In this document: piece by piece, positions 13,101 through 24,341 of the stretch | Position numbering within the stretch: position 1 is the first letter of the stretch | How the letters are laid out: every line of letters begins with the position of its first letter | NCBI RefSeq assembly: GCF_000315625.1 | Contig: NW_005434648.1 | Coordinates: forward strand, 537,869-601,868 | Reading direction: 5' to 3' | Length of the DNA stretch: 64,000 nt | DNA from: Guillardia theta CCMP2712 | Taxonomy: Eukaryota > Cryptophyceae > Pyrenomonadales > Geminigeraceae | Notes under the pieces: generated by a model | Database searches by the model: none | Told to the model about the DNA's origin: nothing | The model's input: the letters and a program-made list of their open reading frames with translations, nothing else | Translations under genes and position numbers: made by a program

Positions 13101-13544
13101 CCCGCGCAAGCGACGTACACGTGCCTGCTGCTGAGATCCTGGAGGCCGCCAGAGCGACAGGTGGGAGAAGGGAAGAGGGAGGAAGAGAAATGCTGCTGCT
13201 GCTGCTGCTGTTGATGATGATGATGACGACGACGATGATGATGATGATGATGAGGAGGAGGAGGAGGGTGGTAGTGGCGGGGAGCGGGATGCGGACAGGA
13301 AGGATGATGATCGAATCTTCATTTGACATTCGAATGTCCAGGGGACAACCAGAAGTTCTACCTCGCTTTCCGGTTCGTCCAGGTGCGAGAGGAGGGAGGG
13401 GGGACGAGCGAAGCTGAGAAGCAGCCGCAGGCAATGCACGCGGACCAGTACGAGCAGAAGAGGAGAAACTCTCCTGGGTTCCTTCCGTCCGACAGCTGTG
13501 AGGAGCATGTGGAGTTTTACAAGAAGATGTTCGAAAGCGTGTGA
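10137..13544 (+). CDS. RMC1: RMC1 (Mic1/C18orf8) homologue, regulator of Mon1-Ccz1
   Basis: Subunit of the Mon1-Ccz1 guanine-exchange complex that activates Rab7 on late endosomes. The first exon (from ATG 10137, about 835 nt) encodes a beta-propeller-like N-terminal region with the family motifs VFYDEANR, KKHLCVQR and YALSIVDNLLIVHN, followed by IFDI. Later exons match the family in order: NIILDKKAGKLWFLE near 11400, a leucine-rich segment near 11590, VVTEYLRSLSARGI near 12320, and the C-terminal Mic1 domain around 12500-13540. The protein ends with SCEEHVEFYKKMF, very close to the end of the animal proteins. Internal exon joins between 11100 and 13300 are approximate. A GATGAT-type microsatellite (13200-13270) interrupts one intron. 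Confidence 0.88.
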
Positions 13545-13646
13545 TGGGTAGCAGTAGCCTTTCTTGTTGATATTCTTTCCATCTTGTGTATGAATACCAT
13601 CGGGCAATCTACATCAACTCCTTTCGTCCTCCCTCTTCTCCCTCCT

Positions 13647-14233
13647 TCAGCTCCTCTTCCTTCTCTCCCGTTGCTTCTCCCCCTCCAGCCCCTGGCTGGC
13701 GAACAAGGAGCGGAGGCTGTCGATCTGCCCTGACCGAAGGATGCGATCTAATCGATTCAGCTCGCTCCTGTAGTTTCCCTGCTCTCCCCTCGTCGGCAGC
13801 GTTTCCTTCCTCGCCTCTTCCCTCCTCGTCAGCGTGAAAAGGGACGACCAGACGCTCCCTTCCCGTGTTTCCTCCTGCTCCTCCTGCTCCTCCTCGTCCT
13901 GCGCTCCCTCATCTCCACCTCCCAGACCTTCTCTCCTCCTCCTCTCCTCCAACAGTAGTCTCCCCCCTTCACCCTGGTCCTCCAGGAAGCAGCTCACGGT
14001 AGGGAGCATGCTCAGCAGACGGTCAAACTTCTCCAGGAAGAGAGCGAGGTTAACGTCTACTACCTCCTCCTTCCTCGCTGCTCCTTGAGCTATCAGCGAC
14101 ACCTGCTCTTCCATCGCTGCCCGCAGACGCGGCTGCACCAAGCTCTCGTCCACCTCCCGCAGCCCCGCGATCATCGCCAGCCCCAGCTCCGTTGGTTTCA
14201 GGTGCCTGACCCCCAACCTCTTTTCCCCTCCTG

Positions 14234-14295
<62 letters not shown>

Positions 14296-17200
14296 CTTCC
14301 TCTTCCTCTTCCTCTTCCTCCATGTGTCGCCCCTCCCCGTTCTGCTCCACGTTCTCTCTCCCAACCCGCTGCTCCCTCTCTGCCTCTCCCTCGCCCTATC
14401 TGTCCCCCTTGCCCATCTCCAACACTCTCTATTCCTCCTACCTCGCCCTCCCCTTCTTCCTCCTCCTCCTCTATCGGGTTCCCAAAAGCGTCCACAACCT
14501 GCACGTACCTCCGCGCCAGGATGTTGGCGATATGGGACGAGATGGACGCGTCTGTTCCGATGCCGTGCTTGTCCATGAGCTGCACCAGCTCTGCCTCCTT
14601 CAGCGGCTCAGGAGCACTCGTCTCCTCCTCCACAACCCTCACGCTCCTCACTGGGACAGACCTTGTCCCCTCCTCCTCAAGGACTTGCAGGTCCTGCGAG
14701 AAGTTGAGGGAGGCGATCATGGTAGGAAGGAGTTGCCCCAGGTGAAGCCGCTGCTTGGTAGAGTGGCAGCAGAAAGTGAAGTACTCCCCCTCCTGCTCCT
14801 CCTTCCCTTGCCCCCTTCCTCTGCCTCTCCCCCTCCCCGCTCCTTGTGTCCGTCCCTTCCCCTCCTCGTCTCCATCCTCCGCCCCTCCTAGCTTGAAGAT
14901 GCCTCGTCTCTCTAGGAAGCGGAAAGTGGGCATGAGGGACGCAACGGTGTTCGAAGCGACCAGCTCCCACAGTCTCCTCTCCTCCCTTCCCAAACTACCC
15001 ATGCTCCCACTCTTCATCGGCGTGATCGGCGGCTGTCGAAAGAGTCAGAGTACGAGTCCGAGCCAGGGGAGGACGACGAAGACGAGGAGGCAAACTGCAA
15101 GGAGGGGGGAGGCGGCGGGACAAAAAAAGGGGGATCATGAGGAGGAGGAGGAGGAGGAGGAGGAGGAGGAGGAGGAGGAGGAGGAGGAGGAGGGGAGGAG
15201 GAGGTGTATGATGATGATGATGATGATGAGGAGGAGGAGGAGGAGGAGGAGGTGTATGAGGAGGGGATGGAAACGATGCGAAAGGTAGACTTACATGATC
15301 ACCGCGATCGACTCCTCGGGATGGGACGGAAACGCATCCTTCCTCCAGCATCTTCTCCACAAACCTTCCCAGCTGCGACCCGTCCACGAGCGGTCGCAAG
15401 AGGTCGGAGGGATCGAAGGAGGGAGGGAACCTGCTAGTCTCCGTCCTCGGGTAGGAGATGTATCCTCGCGTGTACAAGCGCTCAGCGATTGCCATCGTCT
15501 TAGCCGGGGAGAAGCCCAGCCGGAGAGAGGCGAGCTGAAGGAGAGCAACGGTGTTGAGAGGAAGGGGAGGATCCAGGGATCGCTCTTTCTTCTCGACCCT
15601 CACTAGCCGAGCATGCGAGGTCTGCTGGCAGGACCTCAACGCAAGGAGAGCTTGGTTGCGATCGAAGGTCGACCCTCGCATCCACTTGAGGTCCAGCGTC
15701 CTGCTCCTGCTGCCCCCCACCAGCACCTCCACCTCCACCTCTATCCTCCAGAACTTCCTGGGGACAAATCGCCGGATCTCCTCGTCCCTACGGACGCAGA
15801 AGAAAAGGGTCGGAGTCTGACAGGGCCCGAAGGAGAGCAGCTTCAGCTTACTGTCGTTGAACTTTCTCCTCGCACCCTCCAAGAACCTCCTGGTCAGCAG
15901 GCGGGTGAAGGTCACGCCCACCTTGAGATCCATCTCCTGCCTCGCGTCCACCGCCATGGCCTCCTCCTCGTTGGGCTTCCCTGGGCTCGAGAAACTTCTC
16001 TTGAGGCTGTCGGAGGAGAGAGCAGAGAATCGTGCTCGGAACACCACGTCGTCAGACAGGAAGTAACCGCGAGACCGGAAGAGCCTGAGGATCTCGAAGC
16101 AGATGTTCTCCCCCTCCCTGTCGCAGTCCAACCAGAGGAAGAGGTACTGCCGTCCCTCCGCCAGGCTCAAGAGGTGCCGGTCCACCTCCTCCTCCTCCAC
16201 CGAAGTCTCGAACACCTTTTTCACCCGGGCCCCGAACAGATTCCTCGGATCGCTACCAGTGTCTTCATCGAACTCCATGGCCTCGACGTGCCCAATGACC
16301 GAGGTGAAACTGATCAGGCTCTTCCTCCTAGCAGGTTGAAAGTGGTAGAAGAAATCGTGGATCCTGCACATGGGCGCATGCCCTGCAGGATTCGATCTGC
16401 TTCTTTTCCTGCCGTTGCTCAGGATGGTGGCAACGGTGTTGGCGACTGACGGTTTCTCTGCAATACAGAGCACACGAGGACAGTCTTGGTCCTCTTCGAT
16501 TCCTGCCGAGCTGTCCTGCTGTTCATGGCGAGAGGACGGAGGTTGGTCATCGCAAGCTTTCGTTCTCTGCTTGCCCTCTTGCACGTTCGATCTGTTGTTT
16601 CGAATCCTGTCCTGCTGTGCAGTTTTCTTTGTACCTCCCCCTTGGTTCTCTTTCCTCTGTGGACGAGGGCAGTCCTTGGTCTCATGGCCTTCAACGCCAC
16701 AGTTTCCGCATGCTCCAAACTGCCGGCAGATCGCTTCAGGAGCGCTCTTGAGATGTTCTCTCCTCAACGCAAGGAGCTTCTCCATCTCTTCCTCCCTCGC
16801 TCTCCTCGTCCCGATCTTGTTGAGCTGGTACACATCGAGCGTCTCTCCCCTCTTCTTCTTTACCAGCAATTCTTCAATCTCATCAAGTTTCTCTTTCAAA
16901 TGCCTGCAGATCAAATTTCACCCAGCATTCTGTCAGCAGAGAGAACGAATCGGGACATGTGGAGAAGACACTCGAACGACAGGGTTAAAATGAGATAGCA
17001 ACATAGTGGAGACAACAAGGCAGGAAAGAGAAACGATGAGTAATGATGTTCAGACAGGTGTAAAGGATCAGGGCGGCTCCGAGGACGACCAGAAGGAAAA
17101 GAAGAAAGAGAGGACGAGAACGAGATCGAGGACGTGAAAGTGGACGAGGACGAGGATGACGAGGAAGGGGATGACGAAGACGACGAACATAACCAGGAGG

Positions 17201-17325
17201 AGGAGGAGGAGGAGGAGGAGGAGGAGGAGGAGGGAGGGGACAACGACGAGGAGGAGGAGGAGGTCGTGGTCGTGGAGGTCGTGGAGGTCGTGGAGGTCGT
17301 GGAGGTCGTGGAGGTCGAGAACGAG

Positions 17326-17367
<42 letters not shown>

Positions 17368-17462
17368 GAGGAGGTCAGGGTGTATGGATGGTTCAGCTAT
17401 CTTGCTCGGTCTCACTTGATCTTGTAGCTAACGCTCCGAATGCGCGCTGCTTCTTCATCCAT
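13647..17462 (-). CDS. TOP3B: DNA/RNA topoisomerase III-beta with N-terminal zinc knuckle
   Basis: Type IA topoisomerase that passes single strands through a transient 5'-phosphotyrosine break. Three exons: 17462-17416, 16903-15295 and 15032-13647, about 1013 residues. Joining exon 1 across the 512-nt intron gives a helical N-terminus (KIRSVSYKIK-type then KEKLDEIEELL) and a CCHC knuckle, CGNCGVEGHETKDC. The TOPRIM domain follows (LCIAEKPSVA, then LWLDCDREGENICFEI), then DARQEMDLKVGVTFTRLL, the active-site stretch YISYPRTETSRF and DKHGIGTDASISSHI. Gly/Arg-rich inserts (GRGRGRG and a (GA)n run coded by CTCCTG repeats) resemble the RGG region of animal TOP3B. The late motif PTELGLAMIAGL fits the beta rather than the alpha form. 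The zinc knuckle at the N-terminus is unusual for the family. Confidence 0.92.
15130..15270. repeat. (AGG)n/(ATG)n repeat in the second TOP3B intron
   Basis: Imperfect AGG and ATG trinucleotide runs fill most of the 262-nt intron between 15033 and 15294. The splice donor GTAAGT (read on the minus strand) and the acceptor flank it cleanly, and removing it restores the conserved DHPPITP stretch. Confidence 0.85.
17120..17380. repeat. GAGGAC/GTCGTGGAG repeat tract in the first TOP3B intron
   Basis: Three adjoining simple-sequence blocks: (GAG)n near 17195-17235, a GTGGAGGTC repeat near 17266-17315, and a GAGGACGAC repeat near 17320-17372. On the + strand they read as Glu/Asp- and Val/Glu-rich protein, but they lie inside a minus-strand intron. 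Confidence 0.8.
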
Positions 17463-17711
17463 GACCTCAAGGTTGTAAACAAAACAACCGTAAAACATAA
17501 AAAGATTTCAATTGTGCAACAAAAAGCGATGGAGGGAATGGTAGGGAAGGAAACATGGAAGCTGTACGTTCTCGATTTTCTTCTATAACATTCAAACACA
17601 ACATCATAAAAGTGATAACTTGGTCCTTCATCTCAGTCTGCCACCCCAAGATCTGGAACGATATGTTACTAGCTTCGAAACAAGAGGAGGAAAAGGAGGA
17701 GGAGGAGGAGG

Positions 17712-18194
17712 ATGGGCAGTGGCAGAAGGAGTAGGAGCAGAAGGAGTAGGAGCAAGATAAACGAAGAAGATATTTGCATCATCAAGAACAACTGGTCAAC
17801 CTGGACTTTAGGGAGTTCAGTGGTGGCAAACAATTTCTTCGCTCAAGTTGTTCTCCGGTTTGTGTGCCACCCTGCCCTCAAGGCGTTTAGTGGGAAGAAG
17901 CCACAAGCAAAATCTGAGATCCCCGTCTCACCAGAAACATCTCAGCGACTGAGCTCGGTCTTGATGGTGAGATATGCATAGGCAAGTACTTGAAGGTATG
18001 GGAAGAAGACGAAGAAACAGTTTCGACCTGAAATTCACAAGTAAATGTCTTGAATTTTTCTAGCATGAACTTGTTTCATATGCTCACCGCCTCGAACTGC
18101 TTGCTGTACACTGGTGCAGTGAAGAGATCTGAGATCGCAGGAGGTGATCGAAGAGACAACGAAGAGCTTGATATCGGGCTCGGATAGTAATTGA
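17712..18194 (+). CDS. Possible globin-like gene (tentative)
   Basis: One stretch (about 17757-17966) reads EEDICIIKNNWSTW, then VVANNFFAQVVLRF and HPALKAFSG. This resembles the A and B helices of a globin and the HP..K..F pattern that precedes helix C. A GT donor follows at 17967 (phase 0) and an acceptor at 18063 opens a short exon containing an AHRLELL segment. I cannot find a convincing proximal histidine or assemble the full fold, and the stop is unresolved (one reading stops near 18132, another near 18194). It lies between the minus-strand TOP3B and the unrecognised minus-strand gene. It may be a real small globin, a decayed one, or a chance match. Confidence 0.28.
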
Positions 18195-18259
18195 GATGCG
18201 CATTCTTCATATCAAATCCTCCCTTCCTGCGTTCCACTCAGATCAGCGGCTAACGGTGT

Positions 18260-19708
18260 TCACATTTTCCGCAACCTTCGCACGATCCCAACAGGGATGA
18301 AGATGCTCTCGCTGGACTTCGACGCAAGCTCGTCCATCAACGAGCTGGTGGTGGAACGGACGGAGCTGGGAAGTTGCGACTGACTTGTAGAAGGCAGATT
18401 TCGAAACCAGCTCCCGCTCCTTGAAGGAGAGGATTCTTCAAGACCTTGTTGACAAGTCTGATCATTCAGAAGGCGTCGCAATGATTGTTTCTCACCCTGC
18501 ACGCCATTTCTTGCCCGATTGCTGACGAATATCTCCACGTGGCCGAAGAGCTCTTTGTCGAACCTACAGCTATGAGAACAAGTCAGCGGTCCATTGTCAA
18601 TGATGAATTCACAAAGCACCTGATTGTAACGTCGCAGCTCCAACAGATCTGCGGTGCAACGTAGTTCTTCACAGTAGAAAAACTGTGAAGGTAAATCACA
18701 TTAGAGATAAGACACCATCCATCGTTCTATTCACAAACCTGATGTTGACTAGATCCTCGATGTTTTTCGAGCACCTTGCTCTGAACAGTTGAGCAGAGTT
18801 GGAGATATTCAACGCTAAGATCCTGTATTCGTTTCAGAGTTCTTGGGAACTTCAGCTTACAAATTGACCTGAAGCTTAATTTCTCAAAATATCCTTCAGG
18901 TACAGACATCCCAAGGTAAACGCCACCCATCTCACTCCAGCATCTGGATCTGATCACAACAGATGTTTCTAGTTTCACATCAAAAGTTTGGCAAAGAGGA
19001 ATACCTGTGGGGATGGGTGTTTGATTCCTATCAAACAAAGGTCAGAGTTTTTATCACATTCACAGGTAGCTCACAACTTGATGAAAGGAATATCCTCCAT
19101 CACTGCGATCTCTAGCACGGTGAACTTGATTTCCGGACTTAGGGACATGGCATCGCATCAAATTCTCAAGACCTCGTAACATCTTCATGACGTACCTGAT
19201 TCACTGCGGGACTCTTTGGTCGTGGTGCTGGTTCCTCCCGGTACTGACTTCCAAAAACGACTTTTGCTTTTCTTTTCTTGGTCTTCGACTTCTTGTTTCC
19301 CTTCAGCGATTTCTCCGTGCCAAAATATCCATCCAACTTGGACAAGGGATATGAATGAGGAGAGATGTTTCTAGCCAGTTCTGCTATTGTAGGAGATGCA
19401 AATATCCCTGTTGTGTTGACCGGCAACGATTCATCAAGCCTGTGATCTTGATTGCTGCTATCTTCTTCTGCTCCATCCAGTAGTCCAGCTGGGATTTCAG
19501 TCTGGGATTTATCATAGAGGCAACAAACTCCAATCAGACACTGGCTGGTCTCCTGGACCTCTATGAGGCTTCTCGGCTTATCTCGAAAAAGAAAGTTGTA
19601 AGATGGAGACTGCACGCCATTCCAAAGTTTCTTTGCCGGAACTCTCCGCAGCAAATCGACGATCCTTGGGCAGTACGAGTCCATTGTTGTCGTGCGTGTG
19701 TCACTCAA
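18260..19708 (-). CDS. Unrecognised multi-exon protein
   Basis: I do not recognise a family. The first exon (19708 to about 19195) begins MSDTRTTTMDSY and contains a Lys-rich stretch, KGNKKSKTKKRKAKVVFG, that could be a nuclear signal. Further exons lie near 19170-19080, 18985-18745 (a region reading LSFRSICKLKFPRTLKRIQ and SVEYLQLCSTVQSKV) and 18680-18260 (a Ser-rich segment ending IFIPVGIVRRLRKM). These ORFs have ordinary coding composition and GT-AG borders on one strand, which supports one gene. Which exons are joined, and whether the start is the first or the ninth codon (both ATG), is not settled. Confidence 0.5.
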
Positions 19709-19932
19709 GATGTGTCAGTTGTCTTCATCGACAAGTGAGGTCTCATATCTCTCAGTAACTTCTTCATCTCCTCTCATCTTAAGGACTTGCTCCATCTCCT
19801 CTACTCTCATCGCTTCCCTCTTTCGCCAGCCTCAACATGGTCGCGACTTGACAAGGCTGTGTGCGGTTATCTCATAGCCCCATAGTGTACGGGCCTGCCT
19901 CAGCCGGCGCTGTTGGCTGATCGGATGATCAT

Positions 19933-21627
19933 TTGGATTCACAACAACGAACAGCGGAAACAGTCTGCACCTGTCCGAAAGAAAGCGAGCTACAAGTTGA
20001 AGACTGCAAGTCCTGTCCGGTCGGCAAATACAAGAACTTCACGTCATCGCTATTCAAGACGCTTCACGGCGAAATCTGCGTCAGTTGTGACATCAACACC
20101 TACAAAGACTTCATCGGGTACGATGCCTGTATCAACTGCCCTTCATACTCCATAACGCTTTCCAACCAATCTTCGTCCTTTGATCAGTGTCTTGCTATTG
20201 CTGGCTATAACCGGGACGGAAAGAACTGTCCTACCGCGAAATATCTACCTTGGTCCAGATATGCGAGCTTCGGAGCCGACCAGTGCAAGAACGTATCGAA
20301 AACCTGCCCTGCTGATTCATACATGATCGAACAGGCGAATATGTCTTCCAACATTCCATTTACCAAGCTCAGCAATAACGAAAATATCTACTGGAAATTT
20401 ACCGACACAGGCGGCGATCAGACCGCCTACAGTGTCAATGTCACTATGCCATCGCTGGTCATCATGCTGATCATTGCAGGGGGCGGTTCTGCGCGGTGAC
20501 GCAGTCGGAAAGTACGTGGCTTTAGGTCAGTGTATCGGCGGTGGTGGAGCCGGTGGCACGATCCGTGTTCATGACTTCTGGCTGCCTGTTGGTCAGTATA
20601 CCGTGAAGGTTGGCAGGGGACGAGTGAAAGGAAACAGTACAGATAGTTCTTTGACCAGCGCCAATCTTAGCTACGTAGCCATTGGTGGCGGAATGGGTGG
20701 ATGGTACGGGGTGAATGGAAACACGGTGGCTCCGGTGGCGGTGGCGGTGGAAGTTCAAGTGGTGGCGGAAGCGTTTCCGGTCAAGGCTATCCCGGTGTCA
20801 CTAGCCCTTTTGGTGGAAGCGGAGGTGGTGGCGGCGCCGGTGGCATAGGAATAGGATACGATCAAACATACAACGGCAGAATCCCGGGTGTATGCATCTA
20901 TTCAGACATCACCGGAACTTCGCTGCCTTATGGTGGATCGGATGGCGATTTGACCATATCATGGAAGAATACAGCGAGCATGTGCGGTATCGGTGGGATC
21001 GGTGGTTATTCCGGCCGTATAACTGGAACGAATGGCGCTCCGGATACAGGATCTCGCGGTGGTGTCGGTGGATTCTCGGGTGCAATCATCGCGCTAGAAG
21101 TTAGCCTTCAAGGCGATACATCGCAGGCTTCTGGTGGAGCATCTGGCGTTGTTATCATTCGTTCAGCTTACTTGCGATATTGTCAAATCTGTCCTGCTTC
21201 AAAACCTTACGCTCCAGTAGGATCAACAGATCCATGCCACTGCCAGCGCTGTCCGCTTGATTCATTCGACTTAGGTGATATCTGCGTGAAACGATGCCCT
21301 GCCAATTCGAAGAAGCTGCCTACAGAATCTTACTTCAACTTTACATGCATCGCTTTTCCTGGATTCTATCGTTATGGACCTGACTTCCAGCGCTGCCCAA
21401 CTGGAAGCTACAAGGATACGTATGGAAAGACTACCTGCCTTGCCTGCCCCCTTGGCACCCATTCCAACACCGAACAGAGCACGTTCTGTTTGAATTGCCC
21501 AGTGGGTTACTATACAGTTTCGACGGGCTCTTCGGTGTGTGTTGCTTGTCCCGCCTTCTTTTTCTCGGTCTCACGGACTGCCCCAGCGGAGCGCCAACTC
21601 ATGAGATCTCGTGGGCACCAGAGGTAG
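19933..21627 (+). CDS. Cys- and Gly-rich GCC2/GCC3-type extracellular protein, two frame shifts
   Basis: Ephrin-receptor-like (GCC2_GCC3) cysteine repeats appear at both ends: CPVGKYKNF, CVSCDINTYKDFIGYDAC and CPADSYM at the N-side, and CPTGSYKDTYGKTTCLACP, CLNCPVGYYTVSTGSS at the C-side. Between them lies a glycine-rich domain (LIIAGGGS, GGGGAGGTIRVHDFW, QYTVKVG, long GGSGGGG runs, then SGVVIIRSAY). Such proteins are usually secreted or surface-anchored. The reading frame changes twice, near 20480 (a GGGGG run) and near 20730 (ACGGTGG). The two shifts compensate, so they may be sequence errors, or the gene may be decaying. No start Met with a signal peptide is visible, so the 5' end is probably in an upstream exon, and the 3' end after the last Cys repeat is also unclear. 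Confidence 0.68.
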
Positions 21628-22150
21628 AAGACAGCTGGGCAGTCCTCCAGAGCCAAGGCCTGCCACGGTGGTCGGCCATCGACGCCACCGACCTCCATAA
21701 CATCACCAACACCCTGTCGCTGGATCTTCCGAGAGCCTATGATAATCAACAACACTACGGCCAACAATGTCCGCGGCGGCTTCTCTGAACCACCGCGACC
21801 TACTTGTAGGCTGAAGGGAAGACAAATCGGAGTTGTCAGGCGCATACTCGCCCAGACTGCTGGTGCTGGTGTTTGAGAGGACACTAGCAATTTTGATATG
21901 AAGATGTAATGATAAGGTGGATCCACTCTCTGGAAGGACGCGAGTTTTCTCGCCCGCCTCTCAAACGCTAACACACGATCAGTCTTATGATGGCTCAAGA
22001 GAGGCAGCGTTACGCCTATTGATCTTGAATCCGAGTTTAAGCATCTCGAGTATCATATCATTGGTGTACAGACACAACCGCATCAACAGCTGATTTGGGG
22101 TCAAGCAGGTGCGATGGCATGATGGGTAAAGTACAAAAGCTTCTCATCTC
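21628..22150. other. Interval between GCC-rich gene and RWP-RK gene
   Basis: Contains possible 3' exons of the GCC-rich gene (a frame continuing to about 21788) and an overlapping minus-strand frame with one hydrophobic segment near 21745. Neither has a recognisable domain, so I leave the interval unassigned. Confidence 0.3.
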
Positions 22151-22579
22151 TCATGGCATCTCCTCCTCCTCGCTGGCGGAGATGTACCATGCTATCCACT
22201 TAGGGTCTAAAGGATATTCTCCCTCGACTCGCTCGCTTCCGCCCTCCTCCTTCGACGCGTCCGTTTGCTTTCGCTGCTTCTGTTCTGCACGCTCTGCTTT
22301 CTTGAAACGAGACTGGCGCTCATACGGCCAGCGGGTGACGCCCAGCCGCCGGCATGCGCTCTTCAAGGCAGTGAGCGACAAGCCCTGGGAGTGGGAAGAT
22401 GTCAGAGGACGACAAGGGTGGGAGAGGGTCACCAGAGAGGCGGCAGCCTTGGTTTGCGGGAGGTGAAACAGGTTCGTCAGGGTGGAGCGCTGCAGGCTGA
22501 CGCCTTGCCTTCCCTTGCAGATGATGAGAGATCGCTGGAGAGTTTTCCTCCTCGGGAAGATGCGGACTGACGTGCTCAT
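22151..22579 (-). CDS. RWP-RK domain transcription factor, small
   Basis: RWP-RK proteins are plant- and algal-type DNA-binding factors involved in nitrogen response and sexual development. Two exons (22579-22433 and 22384-22151), split by a 48-nt intron, encode about 126 residues. The joined protein reads LTNLFHLPQTKAAASL followed by GLSLTALKSACRRLGVTRWPY, the complete RWP-RK helix set with RWPY in place of the canonical RWPYRK. A Lys/Arg/Gln-rich helix follows and an acidic C-terminus. The intron sits inside the DNA-binding motif and its removal restores the family spacing, which makes the splice convincing. There is no room for the long N-terminal NLP-type region, so it belongs with the short RKD-like factors. 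Confidence 0.85.
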   Translation of the reverse strand: MSTSVRIFPRRKTLQRSLIICKGRQGVSLQRSTLTNLFHLPQTKAAASLVTLSHPCRPLTSSHSQGLSLTALKSACRRLGVTRWPYERQSRFKKAERAEQKQRKQTDASKEEGGSERVEGEYPLDPKWIAWYISASEEEEMP

Positions 22580-24341
22580 GAGGAAGGGAGAGAGGAGGGG
22601 AGAGGTAAGGCGCTGTGCAGGGAACTGCCCTTTTATGTTGTGCGCGCTGGGGACGAATACTTATTATCGTGTCTCTACGAGGATTTGAAAGGATGCGACG
22701 GTTGAACCTGGTTTGTTTGGGAAAAGACTTCTTTTCGATGCTGGAGGGACTCAAGTTCAACCTCGAGGCGGCTACAAGGGACCCCCACCCTCCCCCCTTC
22801 CCCTTCAATAAGACTGGTACTTGCTGACAGAGCGGATGTAGTAGCCACCCCCTCACACCAGCTGATAATCGACCAGCTAGCCATGTTCGGTCTTCCAACC
22901 CCTTTTGGTTTCGTGCATCTCGAGCCCGCCTCAACCATCTGAGTGGCTGACGACAACGCAACTCTCCGGAGCGTCTCGGGGGCCCGGCCATGAGCAATGG
23001 CAGGTGACTGCAAATGTGGCGGTTGAGGCAGACAGCATATGAATCTACTAAAGCAACAAGATTCCAACACTCATTCAGTCTCTCGGGATCTCAACTATCA
23101 GACAGCATTCAAGGTTTGAACATTGCAGGGTCCACGTCTTCACGCGGTTCACTACTTTCATAGCATGTTGGTTTTGCCTCAAAATACACCTTCCGTGATT
23201 GCAATCTGACGATTGCAATGACTGCTGCCTGAGTGCAGGTGATTTTTCAACGGTATGACAGCGTTGCGATGGTTGAATTCGAGAGTTTCAGCTCGTTCCC
23301 AAGAGTTTCGGATGTTTCAGAGATGTTGTTCGACTAATACAAAGTCGACCTCTCCTCCTCCCTCCACTCATAGCTCCTTACGAGCCTATTTCTTTCTTGC
23401 TTTGTCAGGCAACATTGGCTTCTTGTTTGCTTCTTCTCTACTAGTGCACCAACATGGAGGACTATTAACGTGCACTGGCATGGCAAGACAGAAAACTAGC
23501 CATGGCTGCTGATCCGACCAGATTCAAACAGAATCGTGCCAGCCTCTGATGACTGAGCCCGTAAAGCACTTGGAACAGCCTACAAGTCGTCAAGAAGAGC
23601 CTGAGGACAAGAACTTAAGTAGATTACTGTACTTTTGGCTGTTGTCAGCAATCAAAGAAAGACACTGGTGTGTTGGAGGGTGCACATGACTGAAGGAAGA
23701 GGTGTGAATATGCTCAGTGCATTTGTTGCCTTGCCCGAGAGTCCCTCTGGTGCCAGACTTCACGCACGCTAGATCATTCTTCCTTCTCTGCTGTTCCCTC
23801 TATCATGTTTTCCATGCCCGAACGCAATTTGCGCATCAGCCCTCGAGTCACGTCAAATCTCACGTGCAAAGATGCTGCAGACAAGATGCCGGAGAGTAGG
23901 CAGAATGCGACCTGACGGTCATTGGTAAGCAAAGCAAAACTATGGGAAGACAGTTGCAGATATTACCAGGAAGTAAACAGTGTTCCAATCAGTCGTCGGG
24001 TTGGAGCAAGACATCAAGACTTGATACATCGGCTAGTCCTCACTCGCTTCCTATCCGAGCTCTTCCTCTCTCTCTTCCTTGCCCTCTTCTCTCTATTCTC
24101 TACCGAGCGCTTGCTCTCCCTTGTTCTGCTCTCGCCAAGACTTTTTGAAACGGGGATCTCGCGAGTTTGACTAGGTTTGACAACCTTTTTTGGGCAGAAC
24201 GATTTCGCTGTTCAGGCAAGGCAGGCAGGAGGAGAGTTGGGAGGGAGGAGGAGGCAGAGGACAAGGTGAACACGTATGATGGCAGCTTTGAGCAGGAAGT
24301 AAGTGCACAGCATCGGCCATCCTAACTTTCCCTCCGCTTCC
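22580..24341. other. 1.7 kb without a supported gene
   Basis: Reading frames are short, have no recognisable motif and conflict between strands. Pyrimidine-rich patches lie near 23340 and 24050-24150. The interval should contain the promoter of the RWP-RK gene (minus strand) and of the polycystin gene (plus strand). Confidence 0.5.

Noticed and set aside
15613-16449. 278-codon + strand ORF opposite TOP3B
   Set aside because: Antisense shadow of the TOP3B catalytic exon, without any recognisable motif.
17134-17427. Glu/Asp-rich ORF of 97 codons on the + strand
   Set aside because: It lies within the first TOP3B intron and consists of GAGGAC repeats; joining the flanking TOP3B exons preserves the conserved reading frame.
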